Positions 15,318-24,695 of a DNA stretch of 64,000 nt are shown in pieces. The notes below the pieces were generated by a model. It did no database searches. It worked only from the letters and a program-made list of their open reading frames with translations, and was not told where the DNA came from. Numbering within the stretch: position 1 is the first letter of the stretch; every line of letters starts with the position of its first letter. The DNA is from Victivallis vadensis (GTDB lineage: Bacteria > Verrucomicrobiota > Lentisphaeria > Victivallales > Victivallaceae). The position numbers were made by a program, and so were the translations under genes. The stretch is taken from NCBI RefSeq assembly GCF_003096415.1, contig NZ_QEKH01000004.1, positions 124,001 to 188,000 of the forward strand, in the 5' to 3' direction.

Positions 15318-17156
15318 TTACGCCCGGACGACCCAGATCGCCCGGAGCAGCAGGGCCGTCAGCAGCGCCGCCGTCAGCGGCTCCGGCAGCCACACCGAAA
15401 ACGCCCAGTATACGGCGGCCCCCGCCGCGAAGCCCGATGCGCCCAGAATCGTGGAAACGCTCCCCGTGAAACCGGCCTCGGCGGTCACCCGGCAGCGGAC
15501 GATCCCCGCCGCCAGCGCCGCCGCCAGCAGCACCGCAAGCCATGCCGGTTCCGACGGCAGCGCCCAGGAGTTCCACAGCCACAGGAACGGCAGCAGCAGC
15601 GAAACCGCCACAAAGCCCCGCTCCACGCGCGGCCTCAGGATCGAGTGGAACACCGCAAGTCCCGGCATCGCCCAGACTGCCGCCGCCGGTACTCCGGTCG
15701 TCAGCTCCCGTTCCGCCAGCGCCGCTCCCGCCGCCAGCAGCAGCAAAGCGAATCCGGCGCCGTTCTCCGCCAGCGCGAAACCGGAACCGGCCCGGCCGAA
15801 CCGGGCGAACCAGAGGCGCAGCAGCAGATAAGCGACCACAGCCGCCGCGGCGGCAGGAAGGAAGAAACCGGGAGTCTGTTTTTCTTCACGGAGAGCCTCG
15901 CGCAAGACCGGAGCAGCGGACGCCTCCTCCGTGTACAGTGCCGCGAAGATCCCGGGCGGCATGAAAGCGGCGTCGCGGCCGAAACCGCCCAGCAGTTTTT
16001 CCATGCGCCGGTCCAGTTTTTCCGGGTCCGCCGTCAGCGCGGCGTCCGGCGAAGCGGCCAGCAGCTCCCCGCGCGATCCCGGAACCGGAAGCACCCGGAC
16101 CGCCCCCGGCGGCAGGTCCCCGCGCGCCGCGGCGGGAAGAATCAGCACGCCGGTCGCCGGATTCAGCTTCCGCCACGCCTCGCGGGTGAAATGCTTCCGC
16201 GCTGCCGGCGAGCCGGGCGGCAGCTCCTCCAGATAGATCAGGTCGTAATTGCCCGCGAGCTTCGGCAGAATCCGCCCCGGCAGACCGGAATAGTAGTTCA
16301 GCTTGAACCAGTTTCCGCCCGCCAGCGAGGCCGCGTTCGGCCAGATGCCGTCCACCCGTTTCACATAAGGCAGCGAACACCACACGCCGGGCAGCGGCGA
16401 AGGACGGCCGGAAACAAAAAGGATCGTCCGCTCCTCCCCGCCCTCCGGCAGCAGCGAAGCAGGCAGCGCCGGAGCGATCGCCACCGGCTTCATGCGCGGG
16501 TTCTCCCCGTCCGGCCCCCGGCTGACCCCGAAAGCGAAAATGTAGACCGCCACCGGCAGCATCAGGCAGAGAACCAGCTTCACCGTCCAGTGAGTCCGGC
16601 AGCAGAACACCGCCAGCGCAAACACAACAGGAAACAGGATCAGCAAAAACCAGGTTCCGTGAAACACTCCGAAGGCCAGCAGCAGCGCCGTCAACGCGAA
16701 TGCCGCCCCGAATCCGAGCCGGAGCAGCGCCCCGCGCGGCGGCAGCAGCGCCAGCACTCCGCCGAACAGCACTCCGCCGACCGCCAGCGCGACCCGCGGC
16801 TCCGGCCAGGCGGCATAGACCGTCAACAAAATCAGCACTGGGAACATCAGGTCGGGGGCCGAACGCCTCCCTTTCCCGGCGGCGGCCGCCCCGGCTCCCG
16901 CCGCCGCGAACAGTGCGACGGCGGCGGCGGCCGCTCCGGTTTCAGAGAGCCATCCCTCCGTGCGCGGCAATTCGCCCAGCGTCAGCACGGCGACGCCGCC
17001 GAGGAAAATTCCCGCCGGCACGACAAAGAACAGCGAGGCGATTCTCCGGAAAATGTCCGAAACGATTCCGGCGGAGACGGCGGTATGCGGCTGATTTTCC
17101 AAAAACGAAGCTCCCATAAATAAAAAAATTTCCGACAATATACTGCTGAAATCCAT
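15318..17156 (-). CDS. Integral membrane protein with a degenerate spermidine-synthase-like segment
   Basis: A 612-residue protein very rich in Ala, Leu and Gly. Several membrane helices occupy about 35-230, a soluble part covers about 230-420, and six or more helices follow to the C-terminus. The soluble part contains YDLIYLEELPPGSPAARKHF and WRKLNPATGVLILP, which resemble the end of a spermidine-synthase-like (Rossmann) domain fused to membrane helices. The polyamine-binding and glycine-rich motifs upstream are not clear, so catalysis is doubtful. The start at 17156 is the first ATG; 17117 is an alternative. Function unknown. Confidence 0.7.
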   Translation of the reverse strand: MDFSSILSEIFLFMGASFLENQPHTAVSAGIVSDIFRRIASLFFVVPAGIFLGGVAVLTLGELPRTEGWLSETGAAAAAVALFAAAGAGAAAAGKGRRSAPDLMFPVLILLTVYAAWPEPRVALAVGGVLFGGVLALLPPRGALLRLGFGAAFALTALLLAFGVFHGTWFLLILFPVVFALAVFCCRTHWTVKLVLCLMLPVAVYIFAFGVSRGPDGENPRMKPVAIAPALPASLLPEGGEERTILFVSGRPSPLPGVWCSLPYVKRVDGIWPNAASLAGGNWFKLNYYSGLPGRILPKLAGNYDLIYLEELPPGSPAARKHFTREAWRKLNPATGVLILPAAARGDLPPGAVRVLPVPGSRGELLAASPDAALTADPEKLDRRMEKLLGGFGRDAAFMPPGIFAALYTEEASAAPVLREALREEKQTPGFFLPAAAAAVVAYLLLRLWFARFGRAGSGFALAENGAGFALLLLAAGAALAERELTTGVPAAAVWAMPGLAVFHSILRPRVERGFVAVSLLLPFLWLWNSWALPSEPAWLAVLLAAALAAGIVRCRVTAEAGFTGSVSTILGASGFAAGAAVYWAFSVWLPEPLTAALLTALLLRAIWVVRA

Positions 17157-17266
17157 ATTTTTCCAGTTCCGCCGGTTGCTATTTCAGGTTGAAACGGCTA
17201 TTTTACCATAAATGGGGGCCGGTATCGGCCCCGCGGATATCCCGGACTTTCAGGAGAAGAGGAACT

Positions 17267-18553
17267 ATGGACAGCAAAGAATTTTTCATTCCCCGGCTCG
17301 GGGAAGCTCAGATCGCATCTCCCGTTCAGGCCATGGAATTCGTCCCCGACGATGCCACCGTCGCCTACGACACCAGTACCGCCGTGCTGGAGGAGTATGT
17401 GAAAAACGGCCAGGCGATCCCGGCCTTCGAACAGGCCGGCCCCCGCAAACTGATCTACCATGACCCGGCCTGGAGCAAAGCGGCGATCCTGACCGCCGGC
17501 GGACTCTGTCCCGGACTCAACGACGTGATCAAGTTCCTGACGCTGACGCTCAAGAACATCTACCATGTGCCGCTGGTCTACGGCATCCGGTACGGTTACC
17601 GGGGCCTCAACCCGGCGCACGGACTCGCTCCGATCCAGCTCAACGAGGACAACACCGACGACATCCACCAGCAGGGCGGCACCATCCTCGGCTCCTCGCG
17701 CGGCGAGGAGAGCGCCGAGATCATGGTCGAAACCCTCGCGCGCATGAACATCAACCTCGTATTCTGCATCGGCGGCGACGGCACCGCGCGCGGCGCGCAC
17801 GATATCGCGGTCGAAGCGGAGCGGCGCGGCCTCTCCATCAGCGTGATCAGCATCCCCAAGACCATCGACAACGACATCGCCTTCATCGACAAGTCCTTCG
17901 GCTTTGAAACCGCGGTCTACATGGCCGGAATTTTCGCGGCGGGCGCGCACAACGAGGCCAAAGGCGCCTACAACGGCATCGGGCTGGTAAAGGTGATGGG
18001 ACGCGACTCCGGCTTCATCGCCGCCTATGCCACGCTCGCGCAGAGCTACGTGAACTACTGCCTCGTGCCGGAATCGAAATTCGTCCTCGACGGCGACGGT
18101 CCCGACGCGCTGCTGCCCCATCTTTATAAGCGCATGCTGGAAAAACAGCACGCGGTGATCATGGTCGCCGAAGGAGCCGGGCAGGAGCTTTTCCCGCAGG
18201 GCGAAGATGTGCGCGACGCCTCCGGCAACCTGATCAACAAGGACATCGGGCTGCTGCTCAAGGACCGGATCAACCAGTATTTCAAGGAACGCAACACCGA
18301 AGTCAACATCAAATACTTCGACCTTGCCTACACCATCCGCAGCGTGGCGGCCCACGGCGCGGACGCGGTGTTCTGCGCGATGCTGGCCCAGAACGCGGTT
18401 CACGCCGCAATGGCGGGGCGCACCGACATGGTGGTCGGCCACTGGAACGGCCATTTCACCCACGTGCCGATCGCGCTGGCCACCCGCGAACGCAAGAAAA
18501 TTCAACTGAACAGCCCGCTTTGGACCAGCGTCAAAGCCAGCACCTGTTTTTAA
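17267..18553 (+). CDS. 6-phosphofructokinase, long group with Gly/Lys signature
   Basis: A 428-residue enzyme that phosphorylates fructose 6-phosphate in glycolysis. Motifs: ILTAGGLCPGLNDVIK (about 70-85), YRGLNPAHG, FCIGGDGTARGA, SIPKTIDNDI, GLVKVMGRDSGFIA and VAEGAGQ. GGDG followed by PKTIDND (Gly and Lys at the two donor-determining positions) is typical of the plant/trypanosome-type group, which generally uses ATP; the pyrophosphate type has GGDD. ATP use is therefore likely but should be treated as inference. AGAGGAAC lies before the ATG at 17267. It begins a four-gene same-strand run. Confidence 0.9.
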   Translation: MDSKEFFIPRLGEAQIASPVQAMEFVPDDATVAYDTSTAVLEEYVKNGQAIPAFEQAGPRKLIYHDPAWSKAAILTAGGLCPGLNDVIKFLTLTLKNIYHVPLVYGIRYGYRGLNPAHGLAPIQLNEDNTDDIHQQGGTILGSSRGEESAEIMVETLARMNINLVFCIGGDGTARGAHDIAVEAERRGLSISVISIPKTIDNDIAFIDKSFGFETAVYMAGIFAAGAHNEAKGAYNGIGLVKVMGRDSGFIAAYATLAQSYVNYCLVPESKFVLDGDGPDALLPHLYKRMLEKQHAVIMVAEGAGQELFPQGEDVRDASGNLINKDIGLLLKDRINQYFKERNTEVNIKYFDLAYTIRSVAAHGADAVFCAMLAQNAVHAAMAGRTDMVVGHWNGHFTHVPIALATRERKKIQLNSPLWTSVKASTCF

Positions 18554-18580
18554 TTTCCACACTCTTTCGGAGAACTTTTC

Positions 18581-19648
18581 ATGATCAATCACCTCAGGCA
18601 GATCGCCGCCGATATCGACCGGCTCCTTGCCGACGACGAATTTCCGGCAACGGTCCGCCCCGACTACCTGCGCGACGCCGTGCGCGACTACCCGGTGCGC
18701 GGCGGCAAACGCCTCCGGCCCGCGATGCTGATCTGGAGCTGCGGACTCCTCGGCGGCAGCGAAAGCGCCGCGCTCTACCCCGCCGCCGCCGTAGAGGTGT
18801 TCCACAACTGGACGCTCGTGCACGACGACATCATCGACCAGGACGACACCCGGCGCGGCGCTCCGACCTCCCACGTGAAGCTCGCCGCGGAGCTGGGCGG
18901 CAGATTTTCGCTCGCCGCCGACGACGCGGAGCGCACCGGGCGCGATTTCGCAATCCTCGCCGGCGACCTGCAGCAGGGATGGGCCAACGACCTTCTGCTC
19001 CGTTCGGCGGAACACGGCGTGCCGCCCGAAGTGACGGTCGCGCTCGGCAGGAGATTCCAGAAGCTGGCCAACAGCGACCTGATCTCCGGTGAGGCGCTGG
19101 ATGTGGAGTTTTCGCTGCGGGAGCTCACCGGGCTCAAATCGCAGGAGGTCCGCACCATGCTCGGCCTCAAGACCGGCGCACTGCTGCAGTTCTGCACCGA
19201 AGCGGGCGCGATGATCGCGTTGAACACCGCCGATGCGGAGCACCCCGACGTGCGCAAACTCAGCGAGTTCGCGCTCGCCGCCGGCATCGCGTTCCAGCTG
19301 CGCGACGACTACCTCGGCATCTTCGGCGTCTACGATTCGCTCGGCAAGGCGCTCGGCAACGACCTGCGCGAAGGCAAGGCGACTGTGATGCTGCTCGACA
19401 CCCTGCGGCTCGCCTCCGCCGCCGACCGTGAAAAACTGCTCGGCTACATCGGGCGCGAAACCTACAGTGACGCCGATCTGGACGATGTCCGCCGGATCAT
19501 GCGCGACTCCGGCGCGGCGGCCTCCAACGAGGCGGAAGCCGCCCGGCTGGCCGAGCAGGCGCGCAACATCCTGCGCAGCTTCCCGGACAATCCGTACCGG
19601 CAGCACCTGCTCGACCTGGTGAACTTCCTGATCGACCGGGAGCGGTAA
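18581..19648 (+). CDS. Polyprenyl diphosphate synthase
   Basis: A 355-residue all-helical isoprenoid chain-elongating enzyme. GGKRLRPAML (about 46-55) binds the allylic substrate. The first aspartate-rich motif is VHDDIIDQDDTRRG (about 83-96) and the second is LRDDYLGIFG with EGKATVMLL after it. The protein is longer than FPP synthases, with extra sequence between motifs (GRFSLAADDAERT region). The product chain length cannot be fixed by eye; the residues before the first motif (VFHNWTLV) are bulky, which favours a short or medium chain. It is 27 bp after pfk and 3 bp before the GT8 gene. Confidence 0.88.
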   Translation: MINHLRQIAADIDRLLADDEFPATVRPDYLRDAVRDYPVRGGKRLRPAMLIWSCGLLGGSESAALYPAAAVEVFHNWTLVHDDIIDQDDTRRGAPTSHVKLAAELGGRFSLAADDAERTGRDFAILAGDLQQGWANDLLLRSAEHGVPPEVTVALGRRFQKLANSDLISGEALDVEFSLRELTGLKSQEVRTMLGLKTGALLQFCTEAGAMIALNTADAEHPDVRKLSEFALAAGIAFQLRDDYLGIFGVYDSLGKALGNDLREGKATVMLLDTLRLASAADREKLLGYIGRETYSDADLDDVRRIMRDSGAAASNEAEAARLAEQARNILRSFPDNPYRQHLLDLVNFLIDRER

Positions 19649-19651
19649 GCG

Positions 19652-20587
19652 ATGGCCGAAGACATTCAAGTCGCGATGGCGACGGACCGCAACTATCTGG
19701 ACTATGCGCTGGTGGCGGCGGCGTCGCTGCTGGCGCAGCATCCCGGCGGCGGCATCACGCTGCATCTGCTGCACGAAGAGCTCGATGAAAGCGATTTCGC
19801 CCGCTTCGAGGCGTTGCGCCGTATCGACGGATTCCGGCTGGTTCCCCGGAAAATCGAACGCGGTTTCTTTCAGGGCTGGCCGGAGCTGCGCTGGAGCACT
19901 TCCGCCTACTACCGGCTGATCCTGCCCTCGCTGCTGCCGGATCTGGAAAAAATCCTCTATCTGGACTGCGACCTGCTGGTGCTCGACGATATCGCGGAAC
20001 TCTGGAACACGGAGCTCGGCAGCCGTTCCTGCGCGGCGGCCGCCGTCCGGGTGGCCCCGGAACACCAGAAAAAGATCGGGCTTCCCGCCGAAGCGGTTTA
20101 CTTCAACTCCGGCGTGATGCTGTTCAACCTGCGCAAAATGGCGCATGAAAACCATGAAAAGCGCTTCATCCGGCTTTTCGACGAACTCGGCGGCCGGATC
20201 AAATATCCCGATCAGGACATCCTGAATCTCGCCTATTGGAACGACTACGTGAAGCTCTCCCAGCGCTGGAACCTCGTGACCTCCGTCTACCGCAACCCGC
20301 CGACTCCGGCGCTCTATTCCGAAGCGGAGGTCGTGGAGGCGCTGCGCCGCCCCGGCATCGCCCATTTCACCGGCACGCACAAGCCGTGGCGGCTCGGCAA
20401 GACCACGCATCACCCCTACGCCCGGTATTTCCGGGCCTATGCGGAGCTGGCCGGGCTTCCCCTGCCCTTCCGGCTCAAACTGGCGCTGAAGTCGCTGCTG
20501 ACGGGGAGCCTGAAACCGCCGAAAAAAGCGGTTCCGTGGGACGGCTCCATCCTCAACACCGGCATCGCGATCCGCAGGACGACTTGA
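19652..20587 (+). CDS. Glycosyltransferase family 8 protein
   Basis: A 311-residue GT-A enzyme. The start IQVAMATDRNYLDYALVAAASLL and LDCDLLVLDDI (DxD, about 106-116, Mn and nucleotide-sugar site), FNSGVMLFNL, YPDQDILN and IAHFTGTHKPW are the usual GT8 landmarks, as in LPS galactosyl/glucosyltransferases. It probably adds a hexose from UDP-sugar to a cell-envelope glycan at the cytoplasmic face. The start lies 3 bp after the polyprenyl synthase stop, so translation is coupled. That pairing could mean a lipid-linked envelope glycan, but this is only context. Confidence 0.88.
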   Translation: MAEDIQVAMATDRNYLDYALVAAASLLAQHPGGGITLHLLHEELDESDFARFEALRRIDGFRLVPRKIERGFFQGWPELRWSTSAYYRLILPSLLPDLEKILYLDCDLLVLDDIAELWNTELGSRSCAAAAVRVAPEHQKKIGLPAEAVYFNSGVMLFNLRKMAHENHEKRFIRLFDELGGRIKYPDQDILNLAYWNDYVKLSQRWNLVTSVYRNPPTPALYSEAEVVEALRRPGIAHFTGTHKPWRLGKTTHHPYARYFRAYAELAGLPLPFRLKLALKSLLTGSLKPPKKAVPWDGSILNTGIAIRRTT

Positions 20588-20611
20588 CAAAACCGCCGAT
20601 GATGTTACAGT
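20584..20611 (+). promoter_or_regulatory. Candidate promoter of the iron-type alcohol dehydrogenase
   Basis: TTGACA (20584-20589), a 16-bp spacer and TACAGT (20606-20611); the start would be near 20618, about 61 nt before the ATG. The -10 box is weak. Confidence 0.35.
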
Positions 20612-20678
20612 AAGAAACGTTCCCCCGATCACCGGTTCATCCGGCAAACAGACACTTTTTGAAGAGGAGGGTTTCATC

Positions 20679-21890
20679 ATGTGGGACAACGGAGTCAATA
20701 TTCACGACGTGCGGCAGATCCGCACCCGCTGTAACGTCTGGTTCGGCGTCGGAGCGATCGATTCGATCCGCGATATCGTGCTGGACATGGTCGGGCGCGA
20801 CATCAAAAGCGTGCTGGTGGTCACCGGCAGCAACTCCTACAAAAGCTCCGGCGCGTGGGGCAGGATCGAACCGGCGCTGAAAGCCGCCGGCATCACCTAC
20901 GCGGTCTACAACGAAGTCACCCCAAACCCGACCACCGGGCAGGTCGACACCGCCGTGCTGGTCGGGCGTGACATCAAGGCGGAAGCGGTAATCGGCATCG
21001 GCGGCGGCAGCGCGCTCGACGCGGGCAAATGCGTGGCCGCGATGATGAAATACCCGAATCACAAGGCCGCCCAGCTCGCTTCCGGAGAACTCGAACCCGC
21101 CGACGCACTGCCGTTCCTCGCTGTGAACCTGACCCACGGCACCGGTTCCGAAGTCAACCGGTTCGCGGTGATCACCGACACCGACCGGGATTTCAAGCCG
21201 GTGATCGCGGCGGACTGCCTCTATCCGGCCTGGGCGATCGACGATCCGGCCCTGATGACCTCGCTGTCGCAGAAGCAGACCCGGTTCGTCTCCATCGACG
21301 CGGTGAATCACGTGGTCGAAGCCGCGACCAGCAAAGCCGCCAACCCGCTGGCGATCATGCTCGGCGCCGAGACTATCCGGCTGGTCGCGAAATACCTGCC
21401 GTCGGCGCTGAAAGACCCGAAAGACCTCTACGCCCGGTATTTCCTCGCCTACGCAGCGATGATCGCCGGAACCGCGTTCGACAATTCGCTGCTGCACTTC
21501 ACCCATGCGCTGGAGCATCCGCTGAGCGCCCTTAAGCCGGAGCTTTCGCACGGCCTCGGGCTCTCCATGCTGCTTCCGGCGGTGGTCAAGGCGATCTATC
21601 CGGCGCGCGCCGAGGTGCTTTCGACGCTGCTTGAGCCGATCGTGCCGGGCCTCTCCGCCGATCCGAAAGATGCGGTCCGCGCCGCTCGCGGCGTCGAAAA
21701 GTGGCTGGCCGGCTGCGGAGTTCCCGAAAAGCTGGCCGATCTCGGCTTCTCCGAAAAAGACGTCAAACAGTTGACCGCGCTCTCCTTCGACACCCCCGGG
21801 CTCTCCGGCCTGCTCGACCAGGCGCCGATTCCGGCAAGCAAACTGGCCGTGGAAGCGATCTATCTGGATTCGTTCGGCATCCAGCCGTAA
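20679..21890 (+). CDS. Iron-containing alcohol dehydrogenase
   Basis: A 403-residue group III dehydrogenase that interconverts an alcohol and an aldehyde with NAD(P). The nucleotide loop GIGGGSALDAGK is at about 106-117. The metal ligands appear as the Asp in SIDAVNHVVEA, its following His, and the His in HALEHPLSA and LSHGLG. TLTHGTGSE-like NLTHGTGSEVNRFA is also present. AGGAGG precedes the ATG. It is typical of butanol dehydrogenase or 1,3-propanediol/lactaldehyde oxidoreductase lineages; the substrate cannot be assigned. Its 3' end faces the AraC gene, 22 bp away. Confidence 0.92.
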   Translation: MWDNGVNIHDVRQIRTRCNVWFGVGAIDSIRDIVLDMVGRDIKSVLVVTGSNSYKSSGAWGRIEPALKAAGITYAVYNEVTPNPTTGQVDTAVLVGRDIKAEAVIGIGGGSALDAGKCVAAMMKYPNHKAAQLASGELEPADALPFLAVNLTHGTGSEVNRFAVITDTDRDFKPVIAADCLYPAWAIDDPALMTSLSQKQTRFVSIDAVNHVVEAATSKAANPLAIMLGAETIRLVAKYLPSALKDPKDLYARYFLAYAAMIAGTAFDNSLLHFTHALEHPLSALKPELSHGLGLSMLLPAVVKAIYPARAEVLSTLLEPIVPGLSADPKDAVRAARGVEKWLAGCGVPEKLADLGFSEKDVKQLTALSFDTPGLSGLLDQAPIPASKLAVEAIYLDSFGIQP

Positions 21891-21912
21891 CGTTTCCTGC
21901 AGCGCCCCGCAA

Positions 21913-22746
21913 TCAGACGATGATTTCGGGGCGGTCGCGGCGGTATTCGGAAGCGGTCCGCCCGGTCCGCTTCCGGAATATCGCCGAAAAGTGGTTCTGG
22001 TCGCCGAAGCCGCAACGCACGGCGATTTCGCCGATGGCGAGGTCGGTTCCGGCGAGCAGTTCGCATGCGACGCCGAGCCGCAGCGCAAGCAGATATTCCG
22101 AAAAGTCCATTCCGCAGGTTTGCCGGAACAGGTGCGACAGCCGCGAGGGACTCAGATACACCAGTTCCGCCGCCTGCCGGATCGTGATGCGTTCGGCATA
22201 GCGGGCGTTCAGAAACTCCAGTACCGCGAGAATCCGCGCATCCCGAACCGGCTGCGACAACAGTTCGGGGCGCAGCGTGTACAGTTCATGGAGCAGTCCC
22301 GACAAAGAAACCCGGACCAGCTTTTCCAACGCCGGACGGAATTCGGGCCGCCACACCGGCAATTCCTGATAGGCGGCGGCCGCCGCCGGGCAGCGCCCCT
22401 GCCCGTTTTCGCCGGAGCGGAACGGGCCGCACATCACCACCCCGAACACCCGCTGCGCATGGCGGAACGGGATCAGCAGCTCCACCGCCCCGGCATGGCA
22501 CTCCTGTAAAAATGCCTCACTCCGCAACCGGAGCATATCGGCGATCCGCCGGGTGTCGTGGTTGATGCAGGCCGCCTCCCCGAGCCCTTTGACCGCGTTA
22601 CAGAACGCGAAATCGTGGTGCGCCTGGCGGAACGGCAGACGCAGTTCCTCCAGACAGTTTTCGGTTACCTTCCAGATGCACCCTGTCCGGATCAGCGTTG
22701 AAACCGCCTCCAGCCGGGAAGCCAATTCCTTGAAATGATTTGTCAT
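21913..22746 (-). CDS. AraC-family regulator with N-terminal PocR-like sensor domain
   Basis: A 277-residue regulator. Residues about 1-150 look like a PocR sensory domain (FAFCNAVKGLG, ACINHDTRRIADML, HAGAVELLIPFRHAQRVFGVVMCGPFR), which binds small molecules such as short diols or hydrocarbon derivatives in known cases. Residues about 175-277 are two helix-turn-helix motifs of AraC type (ITIRQAAELVYLSPSRLSHLFR and IAVRCGFGDQNHFSAIFRK). It is divergent from the FAD oxidoreductase (130 bp apart), the likely target, and its 3' end meets the alcohol dehydrogenase gene. Confidence 0.88.
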   Translation of the reverse strand: MTNHFKELASRLEAVSTLIRTGCIWKVTENCLEELRLPFRQAHHDFAFCNAVKGLGEAACINHDTRRIADMLRLRSEAFLQECHAGAVELLIPFRHAQRVFGVVMCGPFRSGENGQGRCPAAAAAYQELPVWRPEFRPALEKLVRVSLSGLLHELYTLRPELLSQPVRDARILAVLEFLNARYAERITIRQAAELVYLSPSRLSHLFRQTCGMDFSEYLLALRLGVACELLAGTDLAIGEIAVRCGFGDQNHFSAIFRKRTGRTASEYRRDRPEIIV

Positions 22747-22875
22747 ATTTTACGGTTTCAATTTAAAAAACAGATCGTTTCAGCATGAAAACAAAGAAAG
22801 ATAGCATCCCGGAGCAGGAAAAGCAAGCGTGAAACCTTTATATTGAACCGCAAACAATCAAAACACGGAGGTTCT

Positions 22876-24189
22876 ATGTTTGAGTCGCTCGATCTGCCGG
22901 TCCTTTTCGAAGCTGAAGTCGTCGTCGCCGGAGGCGGTCCCGCCGGCATCGCCGCGGCGCTGGCCGCCGCCCGCCTGGGCAAACGCGTGGTGTTGCTGGA
23001 ACAGACCGGCAGCCTCGGCGGCATGGGAACCAATGCGCTGGTTCCGGCCGTGATCTACCAGAGCGACGGCGTGAACTGGGTGGTCGGCGACTTCTGCCGC
23101 TCCATCATCGAAGAGTGCTGCCGCGAAATGGGAATCGACGAGGTCAACCCCGGCTGGCAGGAGGTGGACGCCGAAATCCTGAAGCGCATTTACGACGACC
23201 GGCTGCTGAAAGCCGGCGTGAAGCTATTCTACATGATCCGGGTCGCCGATGTGGTCGTCCGGTCGGGGAAGCTCGAATCGCTGCTGGTCGCCACCCCGCA
23301 CGGCCTGCGCAAGGTCAAAGGCGAAGTCTTTGTCGACGCGACCGGAGACGCTGCGGTCGCCGCCTTCGCCGGTGTCCCGTTCGACTGCGGCGACGCCGAG
23401 GGGCGGACCATGAGTCCCACCCTGTGCCCGCAGTTCTCGAACATCGACATCCCCGCGTATGACGCGGCGCTCCGCGAAGGCAAGCGCGACCGCGCGATCT
23501 GGCACGAGCTTCTGGAACGGGGCGAAGCGCCGGTTTCGGAACATCATTTCGTCGGCGTCTGCACCTACGGCAACGGCACCGCCAGCGGCAACCTCGGCCA
23601 CATCTACGGCGCGAACACGCTGGACGAGACCGAGTTGACCAACGCCTATATCGAAGGGCGCAAACTCGCGAAAATCTACCATGACTTCTACCGCAGGCAC
23701 GTCCCCGGTTTCGAGCATTCCGACCTCGTGCAGACCGCCCCCCTGCTCGGCGTGCGCGAATCCCGCCGCATCCGCGGCGAATACCAGCTCAACGGCGACG
23801 ACTACCGCAACCGCGCCGTATTCGCGGATGAAATCGGCCGGTTCAGTTACCCGATCGACATCCACTCCTCCTCCACCGACCCCGAAGAGCAAAAGCGCGT
23901 CGAGCGTGTGTTGTGCGAAACCCGCTGCAAACCCGGCGAAAGTTACGGCATCCCGTACCGTTCGCTGATTCCGCTCGGCGTCGAAAACCTGCTGGTGGCA
24001 GGACGTTGCGTCAGTTGCGACCGTGAAATCCAATCCTCGCTGCGCGTAATTCCGGGCTGTTTCATCACCGGCCAGGCCGCCGGAGCCGCCGCCGCGATGG
24101 CCGCCGCCGGAAACGTCCGCAGCGTGGACACCGCCGCCCTGCAGAAATGGCTGAAAGACGACCTCCACGTCTACTTGCCCAATATCTGA
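22876..24189 (+). CDS. FAD-dependent oxidoreductase (FAD_oxidored family)
   Basis: A 437-residue flavoprotein. The FAD dinucleotide fold is EVVVAGGGPAGIAAALAAAR (about 12-31) with LLEQTGSLGGMGTN after it. KVKGEVFVDATGDAAVAAFAG is the second conserved FAD segment, and the C-terminus has ENLLVAGRCVSCDREIQSS and GQAAGAAAAMA. The family is common in PVC bacteria and Bacteroidetes beside carbohydrate genes; the substrate is not known. GGAGG lies 6 nt before the ATG at 22876, so the upstream ATG at 22843 is not used. The divergent AraC/PocR gene is the probable regulator. Confidence 0.88.
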   Translation: MFESLDLPVLFEAEVVVAGGGPAGIAAALAAARLGKRVVLLEQTGSLGGMGTNALVPAVIYQSDGVNWVVGDFCRSIIEECCREMGIDEVNPGWQEVDAEILKRIYDDRLLKAGVKLFYMIRVADVVVRSGKLESLLVATPHGLRKVKGEVFVDATGDAAVAAFAGVPFDCGDAEGRTMSPTLCPQFSNIDIPAYDAALREGKRDRAIWHELLERGEAPVSEHHFVGVCTYGNGTASGNLGHIYGANTLDETELTNAYIEGRKLAKIYHDFYRRHVPGFEHSDLVQTAPLLGVRESRRIRGEYQLNGDDYRNRAVFADEIGRFSYPIDIHSSSTDPEEQKRVERVLCETRCKPGESYGIPYRSLIPLGVENLLVAGRCVSCDREIQSSLRVIPGCFITGQAAGAAAAMAAAGNVRSVDTAALQKWLKDDLHVYLPNI

Positions 24190-24206
24190 TAATCGTTATT
24201 CCCCCG

Positions 24207-24666
24207 ACGCGAAGCGTCTTTGGAGTGCGGAGATGAATCTCCGCACTCCAAGTCGCACGTGAGTTTTATACTCGGCTTTGCATTGCATCAAGAACAGGCA
24301 AGCTGCCCGGAGGGTAGTGAGCACCATGCCTCCGGCCTGCGGATGGCTCCGGGGGACGTCGCGCACGTCCCCCGGCCCCCCTCGCCGGTGGCGGAGGCCG
24401 GTCTGGTTACGAAGCACTTCCGCCCGCGGGCGCGGCTTCGCCGCTTACTTGTCCGCCTGCGGCGGCCAACTCTTCATCGTTCGCTGCGCTCACTGCGCCA
24501 GAGGGGCTTCGCTCACTACGTTCGGCTTCGTCACTACCGTTCCTCGTTATTTTGCTACCGCAAAATAATTCCCTCACATTCGTTCGCGGCGCTTGCCGCG
24601 CTTGTTGTGCGCCGCGAAAGTGGTTACGGAGAGCGACCGATGCTTGCATGGGTCAGTCGCCACGCA
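24207..24666 (+). repeat. Long dispersed repeat, copy A (about 460 bp)
   Basis: It fills the gap between the convergent genes ending at 24189 and 24696. It starts with the hairpin GACGC-GAA-GCGTC, then a 32-bp palindrome (24220-24251, 15-bp arms, central GA). Further on are self-pairing pieces such as GGGGGACGTCGCGCACGTCCCCC-type (24351-24374), TTATTTTGC..GCAAAATAA (24545-24566) and CGGCGCTTGCCGCG. It is highly similar along its length to the inverted copy at 36536-37072. Several short ORFs run through it, but none keeps a protein-like pattern between copies. Confidence 0.9.
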
Positions 24667-24695
24667 CTTGGCCGCCCCAATCCGGAGCAGGCTGA

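Noticed and set aside
24196-24649. Short ORFs in repeat copy A and similar ones in copy B
   Set aside because: They run through hairpins and duplicated modules, several frames look equally open, and indels between copies are not multiples of three. They are likely annotation artefacts of the repeat.
24207-24666. Insertion sequence or group II intron
   Set aside because: No transposase, reverse transcriptase or target-site duplication could be seen in or around either long copy.
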